The position numbers and the translations under genes are program-made. From assembly GCA_021647625.1 (NCBI GenBank), contig JAKIUJ010000013.1:1-40730 (forward strand): 40,730 nucleotides of DNA. Reading direction: 5' to 3'. Positions 24,687 to 33,678 of this stretch are shown piece after piece. The notes below the pieces were generated by a model. The model saw only the letters and a program-made list of their open reading frames with translations. It made no database searches and had not been told where the DNA came from. Numbering within the stretch: the first letter of the stretch is position 1; the number at the start of each line of letters is the position of its first letter. The DNA comes from Desulfobacula sp. (lineage in GTDB: Bacteria > Desulfobacterota > Desulfobacteria > Desulfobacterales > Desulfobacteraceae).

Positions 24687-24911
24687 TCAAACTAAATCCA
24701 AACGACTCTCAAAATCCCCCTGGTCGGACCGCTCCAAGGGCTCACCTTCCCAAGAACCAAAAAGATCAAAGTAATTTTCAGGCCACTCCTCAGCTATTTC
24801 ATTTTTAACAAGCAAAGCCAGGTATTTAGATGCTGAAAAATGAGCCTGTTTTGCTTTTTGGCGGAACAGGTCTGCTGTTTTATCTGGTACGTAACAAAAT
24901 AGTTGTGCCAT
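24687..24911 (-). CDS. Antitoxin of the VapC pair
   Basis: A 74-residue protein: MAQLFCYVPDKTADLFRQKA, KQAHFSASKYLALLVKNEIA. It has one strand and two helices, like ribbon-helix-helix antitoxins, and a C-terminal EWPENYFDLFGSWEG that should contact the toxin. I take ATG 24911 because GGGGGC lies 6 bases upstream; a longer frame could start with TTG at 24923, inside the operator-like palindrome. The toxin gene starts one base after the stop. An AT-rich palindrome directly upstream should be its own operator. Confidence 0.82.
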   Translation of the reverse strand: MAQLFCYVPDKTADLFRQKAKQAHFSASKYLALLVKNEIAEEWPENYFDLFGSWEGEPLERSDQGDFESRLDLV

Positions 24912-24921
24912 AAATGCCCCC

Positions 24922-24940
24922 AAATATATGCTATATATTT
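24922..24940. promoter_or_regulatory. Palindromic operator of the vapBC pair at 24290-24911
   Basis: AAATATATGCTATATATTT has perfect 7-bp arms (AAATATA/TATATTT) around TGCTA. It lies 11 bases before the antitoxin ATG and likely overlaps its -10 region, fitting autorepression. Confidence 0.6.
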
Positions 24941-25121
24941 AAAATCAGTTTAAACCACTTTGATAACGTTGTCAATGGCACATTGTCTCTTCTCTTTTTT
25001 TTATTTTTTGATTAGAGGTTCTCTTTTCTTGTCGATATTTTGGTCAAAATGTCAGCTAAATTTTATTATTGATTCAGTATGCTCGATCTCGCTGATTTTT
25101 AGCGGGAGTATTAAACAGTCT

Positions 25122-26771
25122 CTAATGTATAAAATCCTTGCAAGACGGTTTAGCACTCTCAATCAAAGGAGCAGGCTTAACATAGCCAAGGTCAGGTAAT
25201 TTTTCAATATTCCATTCAGGGTTCTCCCAATTGACCCATGACCTTCTGTATTCAGGAGTTTTATGTGAGATCATTTTTCCCAAACGGTTCTTCATATCCC
25301 AGATCATCATAATATCTGGATTTCCGTTATTTTTTTCCACTAAGCTGTCAAACCATTTTTTAATCATTTCTCTGGGAATATCATACAACTCACAAACCAT
25401 TGTCAAATATTCTATCAGCTGCTGACCAACCATAAAAGCCTTCAAACGCACAGATGGGATTGGGCCGTCGACATTTGGATAAAACAATGCTGTCTGCTCT
25501 GCTATTTCCCAACTTTTTTTTGTTCCTATTGTCTGCCAGGGCAGCACCCCATTCGCACCTCTGAACCAGGCCGACAGACACCACAAAACACTCTTAAGAT
25601 TTGAATCTTCTATTTTATTGGCACTTCCATATTCAGCAAAATAGGTTTGCCCTATTAAGGTTTTTCTATCATTTAACATTCTTGTTTTTTGTTTATTGTT
25701 TCCACCCAGATATTCAATATCAGTAATCCCCCATAAATTATTTCGACTAAATTGACTATAGGACAGATCGGCTCGATACCACATTTTTAAATTGCCCGTG
25801 GGTAGCAAGTTAAGTGACTGATGCCATAAGAATCCATACCATCGCAAAGCCCAGAAATCCTGAGTATTCACTGGTTCATCAAAAATCCATGGTGCGGAAG
25901 AAAATTTATTTTTCTTCCGATAAGTCACTTTATTGTTAAGATAAAACTGGAATATCGTATCAAACCATAGCTTCTTTTTGAAATGTTCTGCAAAGTCCTT
26001 AAAAGCCTGCCCCAATTTCACGGAGTAATATTCGGTAAAAGATTCATCTGCCCAATAGGATGGAGTATAATCTTTAAAGATATTTACCGGCCAATTTTCA
26101 TTGAAAGGAAGATAAAAAATATCCACTGGTTCATTCTCCCTGGGCAATTGCACAAAAGCCGAACCATCAAGTAATGGTCCGACTTTGTCATCCCACGTCT
26201 TCCAGTCAAAATGCCCATCTTTCATATCCGGTGCAAAAGCCGGACTACCACTCCACCCGTAGGGCAACCGATTCAGGCAGGTTCTGTGCTCATGGGCCAA
26301 TCTATAGTATTCATACCCTTTAAAAGGATTCACAGTTCCATATGCATTCATCTCCGGGACAAAGGATAGTTTATTCGGCAGAGTAAAATTCCAGACATCC
26401 AAATCAACTTCAAACTCTATTTTTTCCTGACCAACTGATACAATAAGTCTCCCCCGCTTTTTCCCGTATGATTCATTGTGGGGAATATAAAGCTCACATA
26501 TTAAGGAATGGCTTTTCTGACGATCAATCGTCCTGCCTCCCTTTCCAATTGAAGGAATAGATACGGATTTATTTACGAGAATCAGTGGGTCTGGAAGCAT
26601 AAATTTGTCTTTTTTCATTGAATTGGCAGCATTGACATAAGAAAATTCAAACACTTTGGGATTCAGCTCACTATTATCGGGAAAAAAATATTGAACAGAT
26701 ATTTTATCTGCCCTGCCTGAAAGGTTTAATTGAAAGGCAATAGTCTCATTTCGTGCAGATTGCAGCCTTAT
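25122..26771 (-). CDS. DUF4091/GH123-like domain, downstream part of a protein split at an A9 tract
   Basis: This roughly 549-residue frame has no good start of its own; its reading goes back without a stop to the A9 tract at 26771-26779, beginning IRLQSARNETIAFQLNLSGR. That opening resembles the N-terminal strand of DUF4091/GH123-type proteins (L-x-S-A-R-N-E-x-x-x-F-Q-L). A barrel-like region follows with GHFDWKTWDDKVGPLLDGSA, DIFYLPFNENWP, KKLWFDTIFQFYLNNK and WFRGANGVLPWQTIG. GH123 enzymes hydrolyse N-acetylgalactosaminides, but the catalytic Asp-Glu pair was not identified. It is the last gene of the exopolysaccharide cluster. The natural product is probably one polypeptide with the upstream frame; the family call is from pattern only. 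Confidence 0.6.
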   Translation of the reverse strand: MRLQSARNETIAFQLNLSGRADKISVQYFFPDNSELNPKVFEFSYVNAANSMKKDKFMLPDPLILVNKSVSIPSIGKGGRTIDRQKSHSLICELYIPHNESYGKKRGRLIVSVGQEKIEFEVDLDVWNFTLPNKLSFVPEMNAYGTVNPFKGYEYYRLAHEHRTCLNRLPYGWSGSPAFAPDMKDGHFDWKTWDDKVGPLLDGSAFVQLPRENEPVDIFYLPFNENWPVNIFKDYTPSYWADESFTEYYSVKLGQAFKDFAEHFKKKLWFDTIFQFYLNNKVTYRKKNKFSSAPWIFDEPVNTQDFWALRWYGFLWHQSLNLLPTGNLKMWYRADLSYSQFSRNNLWGITDIEYLGGNNKQKTRMLNDRKTLIGQTYFAEYGSANKIEDSNLKSVLWCLSAWFRGANGVLPWQTIGTKKSWEIAEQTALFYPNVDGPIPSVRLKAFMVGQQLIEYLTMVCELYDIPREMIKKWFDSLVEKNNGNPDIMMIWDMKNRLGKMISHKTPEYRRSWVNWENPEWNIEKLPDLGYVKPAPLIESAKPSCKDFIH

Positions 26772-28060
26772 TTTTTTTTAGCTGCATCAAACAAATGATT
26801 TCCTTTTTTGTACCCTTTTGTTTGTAAAGGAATCATTTTCCCGGTCACTGGATCTATTTTATCAAGCAAATCAACAACAGAAATCTTCAAGCCATTTACA
26901 TTCGGAAGGACTGAAACAGGAGAAAAAGGTTTTATACCGGATTCAAAATCAGGAACTGATTTTTGATCTTGAGCTGTTTTAATTCTCTTTTTGAAGGATG
27001 CTCCAATGTTTCCAGCGCTGTCCACAGGACTAATGATCAAATCTATATATTGACCAGGTTTAAATGGAAGATCCTGAAGATGCATTACAACTTCTTCTCC
27101 TGCACTACGAGCCATGGGGATCAAATAGCGGGGTACAATTTTTATTTCACCCTCGATCTCATATTTCACATTGAATCCGAGTGTTTTTCCCCCACCGAGA
27201 TCAACGGGAGTTTCCCATTTAATCAATACTTGTCCTGGTGCAAGAGCTGCATTGGAAAATTCCAGCGAATTTATCGGTTCAGGCGGAACATTGTCCTCGC
27301 CATGAGTCCAAATTTCTATCCACGGTTTTTTTTTAGAATTTTCCCGACTGTACAAAAGCCTGTTCGGGAAGAGAGAATAGTTAAACATTCTATCTTTACA
27401 ACCCCATTCAGAGCCTACTTCATCGCTTAAACTGAATCCGTAACTCAAGTTGGCCACCCTTGCCGAAACTACATCAGGATCAATAGCAAAGCTCTGCCAT
27501 CCATCGGCATCCGGTTTCGAGGCTTCAGCAAATTTCCAAATAGTATTACCCTTACCAAAAACCACATCCATAAAACTGCTTCCAGGATATGCCCAATTGC
27601 TTTTTTTAAAGAAAGCCTGATTAAAGCATGAACTGCCGGTTTTAGGAAGATACCAGAACATACCGCCACCCTCTTCCCAGGGGCTCGCCACAGATGATAC
27701 CCCTACCCGCATGAGAGGAGCTTTTTCAGGAGAAAAAGAACGTACATGTAAAACAGCACCAGTGATTATTTTACCCTTCAGTGATACCGGGTCAATATCG
27801 AGAAGGATATATTCCTGCTGGCCTTTCAGTTTCAATTTCTTGGCACCACCAGTATTTCCTTTTTTTTCTCTTCCTACTGAAGAAATACCAGTGTCCCTGA
27901 TTACATTGTAACGCATGCTTATGCCTTTCGGCGGCCAAGAAGTTTCTTGAAGTCGAAGAGAGATAATAGACTCCCCACTATTGGCATCAACAGTAAAAGA
28001 AACCATTAATAATAAAAAAAGCAAACTCAACCTTAAAATTTGCTTTAAATTAACCATCAT
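26768..28060 (-). CDS. Secreted DNRLRE/fibronectin-like protein, upstream part of the split protein
   Basis: The 430-residue frame starts with a signal peptide (LRLSLLFLLLMVSFTVDANS). Next is a DNRLRE-like beta domain (about 35-260; SLRLQETSWPPKG, GAVLHVRSFSP, KPWIEIWTHG) and a fibronectin type III-like segment (about 265-365; PPEPINSLEFSNAALAPGQV, then DSAGNIGASFKKRIKT). It ends FDAAKKK at the stop TAA, directly at a run of nine A. One extra A, or a -1 slip, would join it to the downstream frame as AAKKKIRLQSARNE, giving about 980 residues. Its likely place is the periplasm or cell surface, binding or trimming polysaccharide. Cotranscribed with the glycosyltransferase upstream (18-base gap). 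Confidence 0.75.
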   Translation of the reverse strand: MMVNLKQILRLSLLFLLLMVSFTVDANSGESIISLRLQETSWPPKGISMRYNVIRDTGISSVGREKKGNTGGAKKLKLKGQQEYILLDIDPVSLKGKIITGAVLHVRSFSPEKAPLMRVGVSSVASPWEEGGGMFWYLPKTGSSCFNQAFFKKSNWAYPGSSFMDVVFGKGNTIWKFAEASKPDADGWQSFAIDPDVVSARVANLSYGFSLSDEVGSEWGCKDRMFNYSLFPNRLLYSRENSKKKPWIEIWTHGEDNVPPEPINSLEFSNAALAPGQVLIKWETPVDLGGGKTLGFNVKYEIEGEIKIVPRYLIPMARSAGEEVVMHLQDLPFKPGQYIDLIISPVDSAGNIGASFKKRIKTAQDQKSVPDFESGIKPFSPVSVLPNVNGLKISVVDLLDKIDPVTGKMIPLQTKGYKKGNHLFDAAKKK

Positions 28061-28078
28061 ACCTCCATTTCGTTATAA

Positions 28079-29167
28079 CTATTGCTCGGATATCCTTTCC
28101 CATACCTCTATATATTGGTTAATCATTTTATCCATTGAAAATTTTTTCATAACCTTTTTCCTTGCTTCCCTACCATGAAGTTTTCTTTTATCGGTATTAT
28201 GACAATAATCAAGTATGATACTTGCCAAGCCCTCTGAATCTCCGGGTTCAAAAAGACGTCCAGTAATGCCATCTTCAACAAGTTCGGGGTTTCCACCGAC
28301 ATTGGATGCAATAACTGGTATAGCTGTTGCCATGGCTTCAAGTATAGTGTTAGATATTCCCTCATTCAAAGATGACAAGACAAAAACATCAAGTGTCTGT
28401 AATAATTTAGGAATATCACGTCTATTTCCCAGAAAACTAATGCCTATACCAGCATTATTTTCGAGTTTCTCTCTTTCAGGTCCATCGCCAATCACAAGCA
28501 GTTCAACATCGGGTATTGCTTTTATAACAATCTGAAAAGCTGTAAAAAGAGTTGAATGGTCTTTGATCGGATCAAGGCGCCCTACAATACCTATTAACAC
28601 TCTATTTGCGCTCTCATTTGTATCTGAAGGTCTGTAACGATCAAAATCTATGCCATTGTAAATCTGTGTGATAGGTTTTTTCACACTAATATCATTTTTC
28701 AGCCATTGTACCATCTGTTTTGAAACGCAGGTATATTCTTTTGTAAAAAAAGATATGAGCCGCCTGATTATTACTCTTTTCCATTGCAAGCCATTAGTAT
28801 CAATCACCCCCCATCCATGCTCTCCATGAACGACACCTGAAATCCCGGCAAGGCGTGCCGCAAGAACACCATCCAACCCCCCCCAGTTTCTGGTATGAAC
28901 CACATCAGGATTTAGATCCTTCAAAATTTTTGCAAGCTTAAAAATGAAACGAATGGAATTTCCGTCAGGTTTTTCTAATGAGAGTACCTTAGTACCAGCT
29001 GGCAGTAGTTCTTCTGATCTTCCGGTTTTTGTGATACAAAGAATAATATGCTCATATTCACAGCTTGTAGCCTGAACCAGAGAAGCAATACCTTTCTCCA
29101 TTCCTCCCGTAGAAAATGAATGCAGAATATGAACCACACATTTTTTTTCCCCCACACTCAAGACCAT
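28079..29167 (-). CDS. GT4 glycosyltransferase (exosortase/PEP-CTERM-associated type)
   Basis: A 362-residue GT-B enzyme that adds a sugar from a nucleotide-sugar donor to a lipid-linked glycan on the cytoplasmic face. VVHILHSFSTGGMEKGIASL at the N-terminus is the acceptor-side loop typical of the PEP-CTERM-system sugar transferase family. VHTRNWGGLDGVLAARLAG follows. GIVGRLDPIKDHSTLFTAF and SSLNEGISNTILEAMATAIP (about 275-294) hold the GT4 E-x(7)-E motif that binds the donor. It lies between the asnB-like gene and the split secreted protein in the minus-strand cluster. The donor sugar cannot be told from the sequence. Confidence 0.9.
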   Translation of the reverse strand: MVLSVGEKKCVVHILHSFSTGGMEKGIASLVQATSCEYEHIILCITKTGRSEELLPAGTKVLSLEKPDGNSIRFIFKLAKILKDLNPDVVHTRNWGGLDGVLAARLAGISGVVHGEHGWGVIDTNGLQWKRVIIRRLISFFTKEYTCVSKQMVQWLKNDISVKKPITQIYNGIDFDRYRPSDTNESANRVLIGIVGRLDPIKDHSTLFTAFQIVIKAIPDVELLVIGDGPEREKLENNAGIGISFLGNRRDIPKLLQTLDVFVLSSLNEGISNTILEAMATAIPVIASNVGGNPELVEDGITGRLFEPGDSEGLASIILDYCHNTDKRKLHGREARKKVMKKFSMDKMINQYIEVWERISEQ

Positions 29168-29214
29168 TGATTAACTCTAAAATTCATTTATTCTCATATT
29201 GTTTTTCTACATCA

Positions 29215-31155
29215 CTACTCGACAAATCGTTTATGCCACAAGTTAAACATCATAATAATCCACAACTCAGTTGACCAGTTTCTAATCCCTCGTTGATGCT
29301 CTTTCCATATTTTTTCCAAATGGGAAATATTCAAATAGGTTTTACTCGCGTTGCCTTCAAGTACAAGCTCCTGAGTGTAACCTTTCAACTCACCTTTCAT
29401 CCATTCTAAAATTGGGACACCAAAACCCATTTTCTTTCTATATAAAATATCATCAGGCAACAATTTCTTTAAAGATTTCTTAAATATGTGTTTACCTTCA
29501 AGACCCTTTAATTTCATTTTTGATGGAATCTTGGCCGCGTATTCCATAAACACATGATCAAGTATTGGGCACCTTACTTCAAGGGAAACTGCCATACTGG
29601 CCCTGTCAACCTTGGTTAGGATATCTTCACATAAATATGTTTTAATATCCAGATATTGAATCTTGGACAAGTGATCATTTGCAGGTGCATTGTCATAAAT
29701 TTTTTTAAAAAGATCAAAGGTTTGATATTTATTGATCTCACGAAGTGTATCGGAATTAAAAAATTGTTTTTTATCCATATCATGGACAGCACACACTGAA
29801 AAATAATAGGCACCTATTGGATCACGGGCCACATTTGAAAGAAATGCTTTTCCCCTGAAAATCTGGGGAAGATAATCAGCTTTAGGGTATAATTTCCCCA
29901 GAAGACCAAAAATCGGTTGTCGCAACATGGCCGGCACAAAATTTCTCACCATATTCTCACGCATATCCATATAATACCTGCGATACCCTGCAAAATTTTC
30001 ATCCCCTCCATCACCTGACAAAGAAACAGTAACCTTTTCTCTAGCCATTTTTGAAACATAATAGGTCGGCACAGATGATGAGTCTGCAAAGGGTTCATCA
30101 TAATGCCAGGCCAATTTCTCAATAATGGGGATAGCCTTTGGGGTCACCTGAAACTCATTATGGCTGGTTTTATATAATTCGGCAATTTGCCTGGCATATT
30201 CAGCTTCATTATAACTTGCTTCACTAAATGAAATAGAATTGGTAATGACCGGTTCATCACTTGCACCTGCCATCATTGCCACAATTGCAGAAGAATCAAC
30301 ACCACCTGAAAGAAAAGCGCCCAACGGCACCTCACTTATCATCCTGATACGTGTTGCCTCATCAAGGATATCCTGCAGATCTCTAATAATTGTGTTTTCG
30401 GTAAGATTGTTATCAGGATAAAATGATAAATCCCAATAGGGAGTTATAGTCAGCTTATCTTTGGTCAAAACTGCATAATTAGCAGCAGGTAGTTTATGAA
30501 TAGATTTAAAAATTGTTTTGGGCGCAGGAACATACAGCAATGAAAAATAATCCGATAAAGAGGTTAAATCCAAAGTTTTATCAATTCCGGGAACTTCAAG
30601 AATTGCTTTTATCTCTGAGCCAAAGATAAAACGCCCTTTATCAAAATGATAGTATAATGGCTTTTTTCCCAAACGGTCTCTGGCGATGAATAATTTTTCT
30701 TTTTTTTCATCCCATATTGCAAATGCAAACATTCCTCGAAACCGTTTAACTGATTCTTCCCCCCATTCTTCATATGCATGAATTATAGTTTCAGTGTCAC
30801 AATTAGTTTTAAAAACATGGCCTTTGCTTTCCAGTTCTTTTTTTAAAACCTGAAAATTATATACTTCACCATTGAACGTAATCCAGATGGACCCATCTTC
30901 ATTTGAGAGAGGCTGTTGACCTGACTCAAGGTCAATAATACTAAGACGTCTATGACCAAATCCGATATTTCCACAGCCGTTGGATAATTTTAACGGGAAA
31001 TCAGGGGTCACCTGCTTTCCAAATGAAATATTTTTATTAATATAATATCCTTCTTCATCAGGCCCGCGATGAATTAGGCTACGAGTCATTCGAACCAGCA
31101 AATTCAAATCGATTTCATGCTTATCCAGATGAACTATTCCTGCTATTCCACACAA
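29215..31155 (-). CDS. AsnB-type class II glutamine amidotransferase (exosortase-associated)
   Basis: The 646-residue protein starts MCGIAGIVHLD, so Cys2 is the N-terminal glutaminase nucleophile. HRGPDEEGYY, GFGHRRLSIID and WITFNGEVYNF complete that domain. The C-terminal synthetase domain has the PP-loop SGGVDSSAIVAMMAG (about 266) and SLSGDGGDENFAGYRRYY. Asparagine-synthetase homologues of this size are standard members of exosortase A polysaccharide loci, where they are thought to amidate a uronic acid or other sugar carboxylate rather than aspartate. It is 13 bases downstream of the GT4 gene at 31169. The start is fixed by the need for Cys at position 2. Confidence 0.93.
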   Translation of the reverse strand: MCGIAGIVHLDKHEIDLNLLVRMTRSLIHRGPDEEGYYINKNISFGKQVTPDFPLKLSNGCGNIGFGHRRLSIIDLESGQQPLSNEDGSIWITFNGEVYNFQVLKKELESKGHVFKTNCDTETIIHAYEEWGEESVKRFRGMFAFAIWDEKKEKLFIARDRLGKKPLYYHFDKGRFIFGSEIKAILEVPGIDKTLDLTSLSDYFSLLYVPAPKTIFKSIHKLPAANYAVLTKDKLTITPYWDLSFYPDNNLTENTIIRDLQDILDEATRIRMISEVPLGAFLSGGVDSSAIVAMMAGASDEPVITNSISFSEASYNEAEYARQIAELYKTSHNEFQVTPKAIPIIEKLAWHYDEPFADSSSVPTYYVSKMAREKVTVSLSGDGGDENFAGYRRYYMDMRENMVRNFVPAMLRQPIFGLLGKLYPKADYLPQIFRGKAFLSNVARDPIGAYYFSVCAVHDMDKKQFFNSDTLREINKYQTFDLFKKIYDNAPANDHLSKIQYLDIKTYLCEDILTKVDRASMAVSLEVRCPILDHVFMEYAAKIPSKMKLKGLEGKHIFKKSLKKLLPDDILYRKKMGFGVPILEWMKGELKGYTQELVLEGNASKTYLNISHLEKIWKEHQRGIRNWSTELWIIMMFNLWHKRFVE

Positions 31156-31168
31156 AATATAATACCCC

Positions 31169-32380
31169 TCATAGATTTTTTTTAAATTTGTATATTGTTC
31201 TAATAAATATCTCTTTTATTTCAATCGCAACTTTATTCCAAGATCGTTTGGAAATGGGAGGAGTAACAATATTAAACTTTCTATTATCCCTAAAAGCGTT
31301 CAATAAACCTTTAGCAATACTTTGGGGTGTTCGTTCAACCAGATAACCATGGTCAATCGATGTAATAATTTCTTGAGCTGCCCCGGCATCAGTTGTGACA
31401 ACAGGAGTTTCACAGGCCAGTGATTCCATAATGACATTGGCCCATCCTTCCTTTGCACTTGCCAAGCAAAAAACATCAGCTGCGTTATACCATGTCTTTA
31501 AGCTTTCATTAGGAACAATCCCAACCATACTGACATTATTTTGTAAACTATTATTACAAATCATCGCATTCAGCTCAATTCGATTATCACCATCCCCAAC
31601 AATATAATAATGGACATCCGGAATTTCTTTTATAACTATTGACAAGGCTTCTATCACAAGATGAAATCCCTTGTTACGTGTTAAAGAACCGATTGATAGA
31701 ATGACCTTTTTATCTGAGGAAATCCCTAATAGATTCCTACATTTATACATCGATACTTTATGGAATAATTCTTCATCAACACCATTAGGAACAACCGAAA
31801 TTTTGTCTTTTTTAGCACCCAACTGGATCATTTTGTCTTTTAATGTGTCACACACTGAGATAATATGGTTTGATTCTTTAAGAACAGCTTTAATTAAATA
31901 TTCGATCAGCTGATTCTCTGGAAAGGTATGAATATCAGACCCCCTTGCGGAAACGCATACTGGGAGCTTCAACATTCGGCCGACTAAAACAGATGCAAAA
32001 CCATCAGGATAAATAAAATGCCCGTCAATAATATCAAATTGATGCTTTTTATTAAGTCTTTTTATAAGTTTCAGGCTAAAAAAAAACATGGAAAATCCTT
32101 GAAACGGCATGCTGATTTTAGGCAGCAAAAGATATCGAGGGTGAAAAACTTCAACACCATCAATTATTTCAAACTTTGGCATATGTGCAAAGTAAGTCCA
32201 TTTTTTTAAAAATCGCCACTTTGGACAATATGGTATAGGAGCAACAACAATAATATTACAACCATCCAGGTTCTTAAAGGCACCCATTCTTTTCTTAATA
32301 AAAACCCCGAAATTGAGATCCAAAGAATTTGGAAAGAGGCTTGTATAAACCAGGACATTCATTCTATTTCTTAATTTCAC
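31169..32380 (-). CDS. GT4 family glycosyltransferase
   Basis: The 403-residue protein begins with the GT-B N-terminal fold MNVLVYTSLFPNSLDLNFGV, then DIIDGHFIYPDGFASVLVGR and VCVSARGSDIHTFPE. The C-terminal half has ILSIGSLTRNKGFHLVIEAL and SAKEGWANVIMESLACETPV with the donor-binding E-x(7)-E. It is related to TuaC-like and other GT4 enzymes in capsule and teichuronic-type pathways. The frame opens with GTG at 32380, 3 bases after the ligase stop; ATG at 32362 (residue 7) is an equally likely start because it begins right at the conserved strand. Cytoplasmic or peripheral membrane. Donor unknown. Confidence 0.9.
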   Translation of the reverse strand: MKLRNRMNVLVYTSLFPNSLDLNFGVFIKKRMGAFKNLDGCNIIVVAPIPYCPKWRFLKKWTYFAHMPKFEIIDGVEVFHPRYLLLPKISMPFQGFSMFFFSLKLIKRLNKKHQFDIIDGHFIYPDGFASVLVGRMLKLPVCVSARGSDIHTFPENQLIEYLIKAVLKESNHIISVCDTLKDKMIQLGAKKDKISVVPNGVDEELFHKVSMYKCRNLLGISSDKKVILSIGSLTRNKGFHLVIEALSIVIKEIPDVHYYIVGDGDNRIELNAMICNNSLQNNVSMVGIVPNESLKTWYNAADVFCLASAKEGWANVIMESLACETPVVTTDAGAAQEIITSIDHGYLVERTPQSIAKGLLNAFRDNRKFNIVTPPISKRSWNKVAIEIKEIFIRTIYKFKKNL

Positions 32381-32383
32381 AAT

Positions 32384-33643
32384 TTACCCATTTTGCTGCA
32401 TAGCAAGCAGGTCCTTTTTTACAATTTCTTTTACAATTAACACAATGGCCATCAGCTGATATGGTAAATCCCAATAAGCAAGGCCAAGAAAGGCACCGCC
32501 AACTGCATACCCAACGAAACTGATTTCGATCATTTTGATTAGCTGATTAGCCCAATATAGTGTTGTAATATTTTTTGTATACCTGTTAATCCATCTAATA
32601 TTTCTCCAGGTTAAAAAACCCAGGGTCAAAAACAATAAAAGTCCGACATAACCCTGCTCACCAAGCACTTCAAAATAAATACTGTGAGCATCATGATAAT
32701 CAGTTGGATTAGGAGCATACTGAGTAAATAAATAGGGTGTGAATACTTGAAACCCTCCACCAACAAATGGCCGTTCTTTTGTTAAATTCAAGGCAAACTG
32801 CCAGGCATTCAACCTGCCCATTGCAGAGGCATCTTCCTCATATGTTTCAATAGTTTTCATTTTGTCAAAATATTGTTCAGGCATAAAAGATAAAGATATA
32901 AAAAGTATAATCGCCAGAATAAAACCATACAGAATTTTTCGATTACTCTTCAACCATAAAAAAACAACAATTGCACCTCCTGCAAGAAAAGCACCCCTTG
33001 AATGGGTCCCAATGATAGCAAAAAATGATAAGATTAATGCAAGCATCAATCCGTAGTTAATCCATCGATTAACTGAAATCAGTCTTAGGTAATTTATTAA
33101 TGGTAAAGCCATAACCATTGCCAAACCAATCTCGGTATTTCCAGAAATAAAGCTGTGAGGAGGCCCTGTAACCATCCATTGTCCACCAGTCCTTAAGGTA
33201 AAAAGACCGCCCTTTACTGCAAAAAAGCCTAACGACAGGCAAATGACCCAAACCAGTCTGTTAACTTTTTTCATATCTGTTATTAAAAAAATCGTAATAA
33301 CTGTCATGAACTGTATTTTAAGTGTTCTTTGAAGATCGACAACGCTATCCACAGGATTAAGAGCTAAATAAGTCGTAAAGCACATCCAGAGAATAAACAA
33401 TACCCAAATCACTGTTGTTAAATTCAATATTACTTGCTTTTTTCCCTTATAAAAAGGGATAGCAGCTATTGTCAATACAACTGTAATCAAAGACAAAGGT
33501 GCTGAATTAAAAGCACCCCAAGTCAATCTATGCGGATTCATATATGCTAACCAAGACCAAACATAAATACCATTATACGGCCTAAGCAGCACGCTTGGAA
33601 AAGCGATTAACAAAATACTTGCTAATATAATATCTCTGATCAT
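32384..33643 (-). CDS. O-antigen ligase/Wzy-like polymerase (exosortase A-associated type)
   Basis: A polytopic protein of 419 residues with about ten hydrophobic segments. The N-terminus, MIRDIILASILLIAFPSVLL, RPYNGIYVWSWLAYMNPHRL, is highly typical of the putative O-glycosylation ligase of exosortase A loci. The Wzy_C-like region has IIGTHSRGAFLAGG (about 205) and a large periplasmic loop with GRLNAWQFALNLTKERPFVG and YHDAHSIYFEVLGEQGYVG. Conserved Arg and His in these parts fit glycan transfer from undecaprenyl diphosphate. The role is polymerisation of the polysaccharide or its transfer to protein at the periplasmic face. The PEP-CTERM protein at 17243 could be an acceptor; that is speculation. 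Confidence 0.9.
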   Translation of the reverse strand: MIRDIILASILLIAFPSVLLRPYNGIYVWSWLAYMNPHRLTWGAFNSAPLSLITVVLTIAAIPFYKGKKQVILNLTTVIWVLFILWMCFTTYLALNPVDSVVDLQRTLKIQFMTVITIFLITDMKKVNRLVWVICLSLGFFAVKGGLFTLRTGGQWMVTGPPHSFISGNTEIGLAMVMALPLINYLRLISVNRWINYGLMLALILSFFAIIGTHSRGAFLAGGAIVVFLWLKSNRKILYGFILAIILFISLSFMPEQYFDKMKTIETYEEDASAMGRLNAWQFALNLTKERPFVGGGFQVFTPYLFTQYAPNPTDYHDAHSIYFEVLGEQGYVGLLLFLTLGFLTWRNIRWINRYTKNITTLYWANQLIKMIEISFVGYAVGGAFLGLAYWDLPYQLMAIVLIVKEIVKKDLLAMQQNG

Positions 33644-33678
33644 AATATTTACTTTTTCTGCCTATCCAAAGAGCGCAT

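Noticed and set aside
25088-25113. Hairpin CTCGCT...AGCGGG downstream of the split protein as terminator
   Set aside because: Stem is short with a G-U pair and lacks a T-run on the minus strand, so it does not qualify.
26963-27430. Plus-strand frame of 155 codons
   Set aside because: Antisense to the DNRLRE/fibronectin-like gene, rich in Phe, Ser and Tyr without domain motifs; shadow frame.
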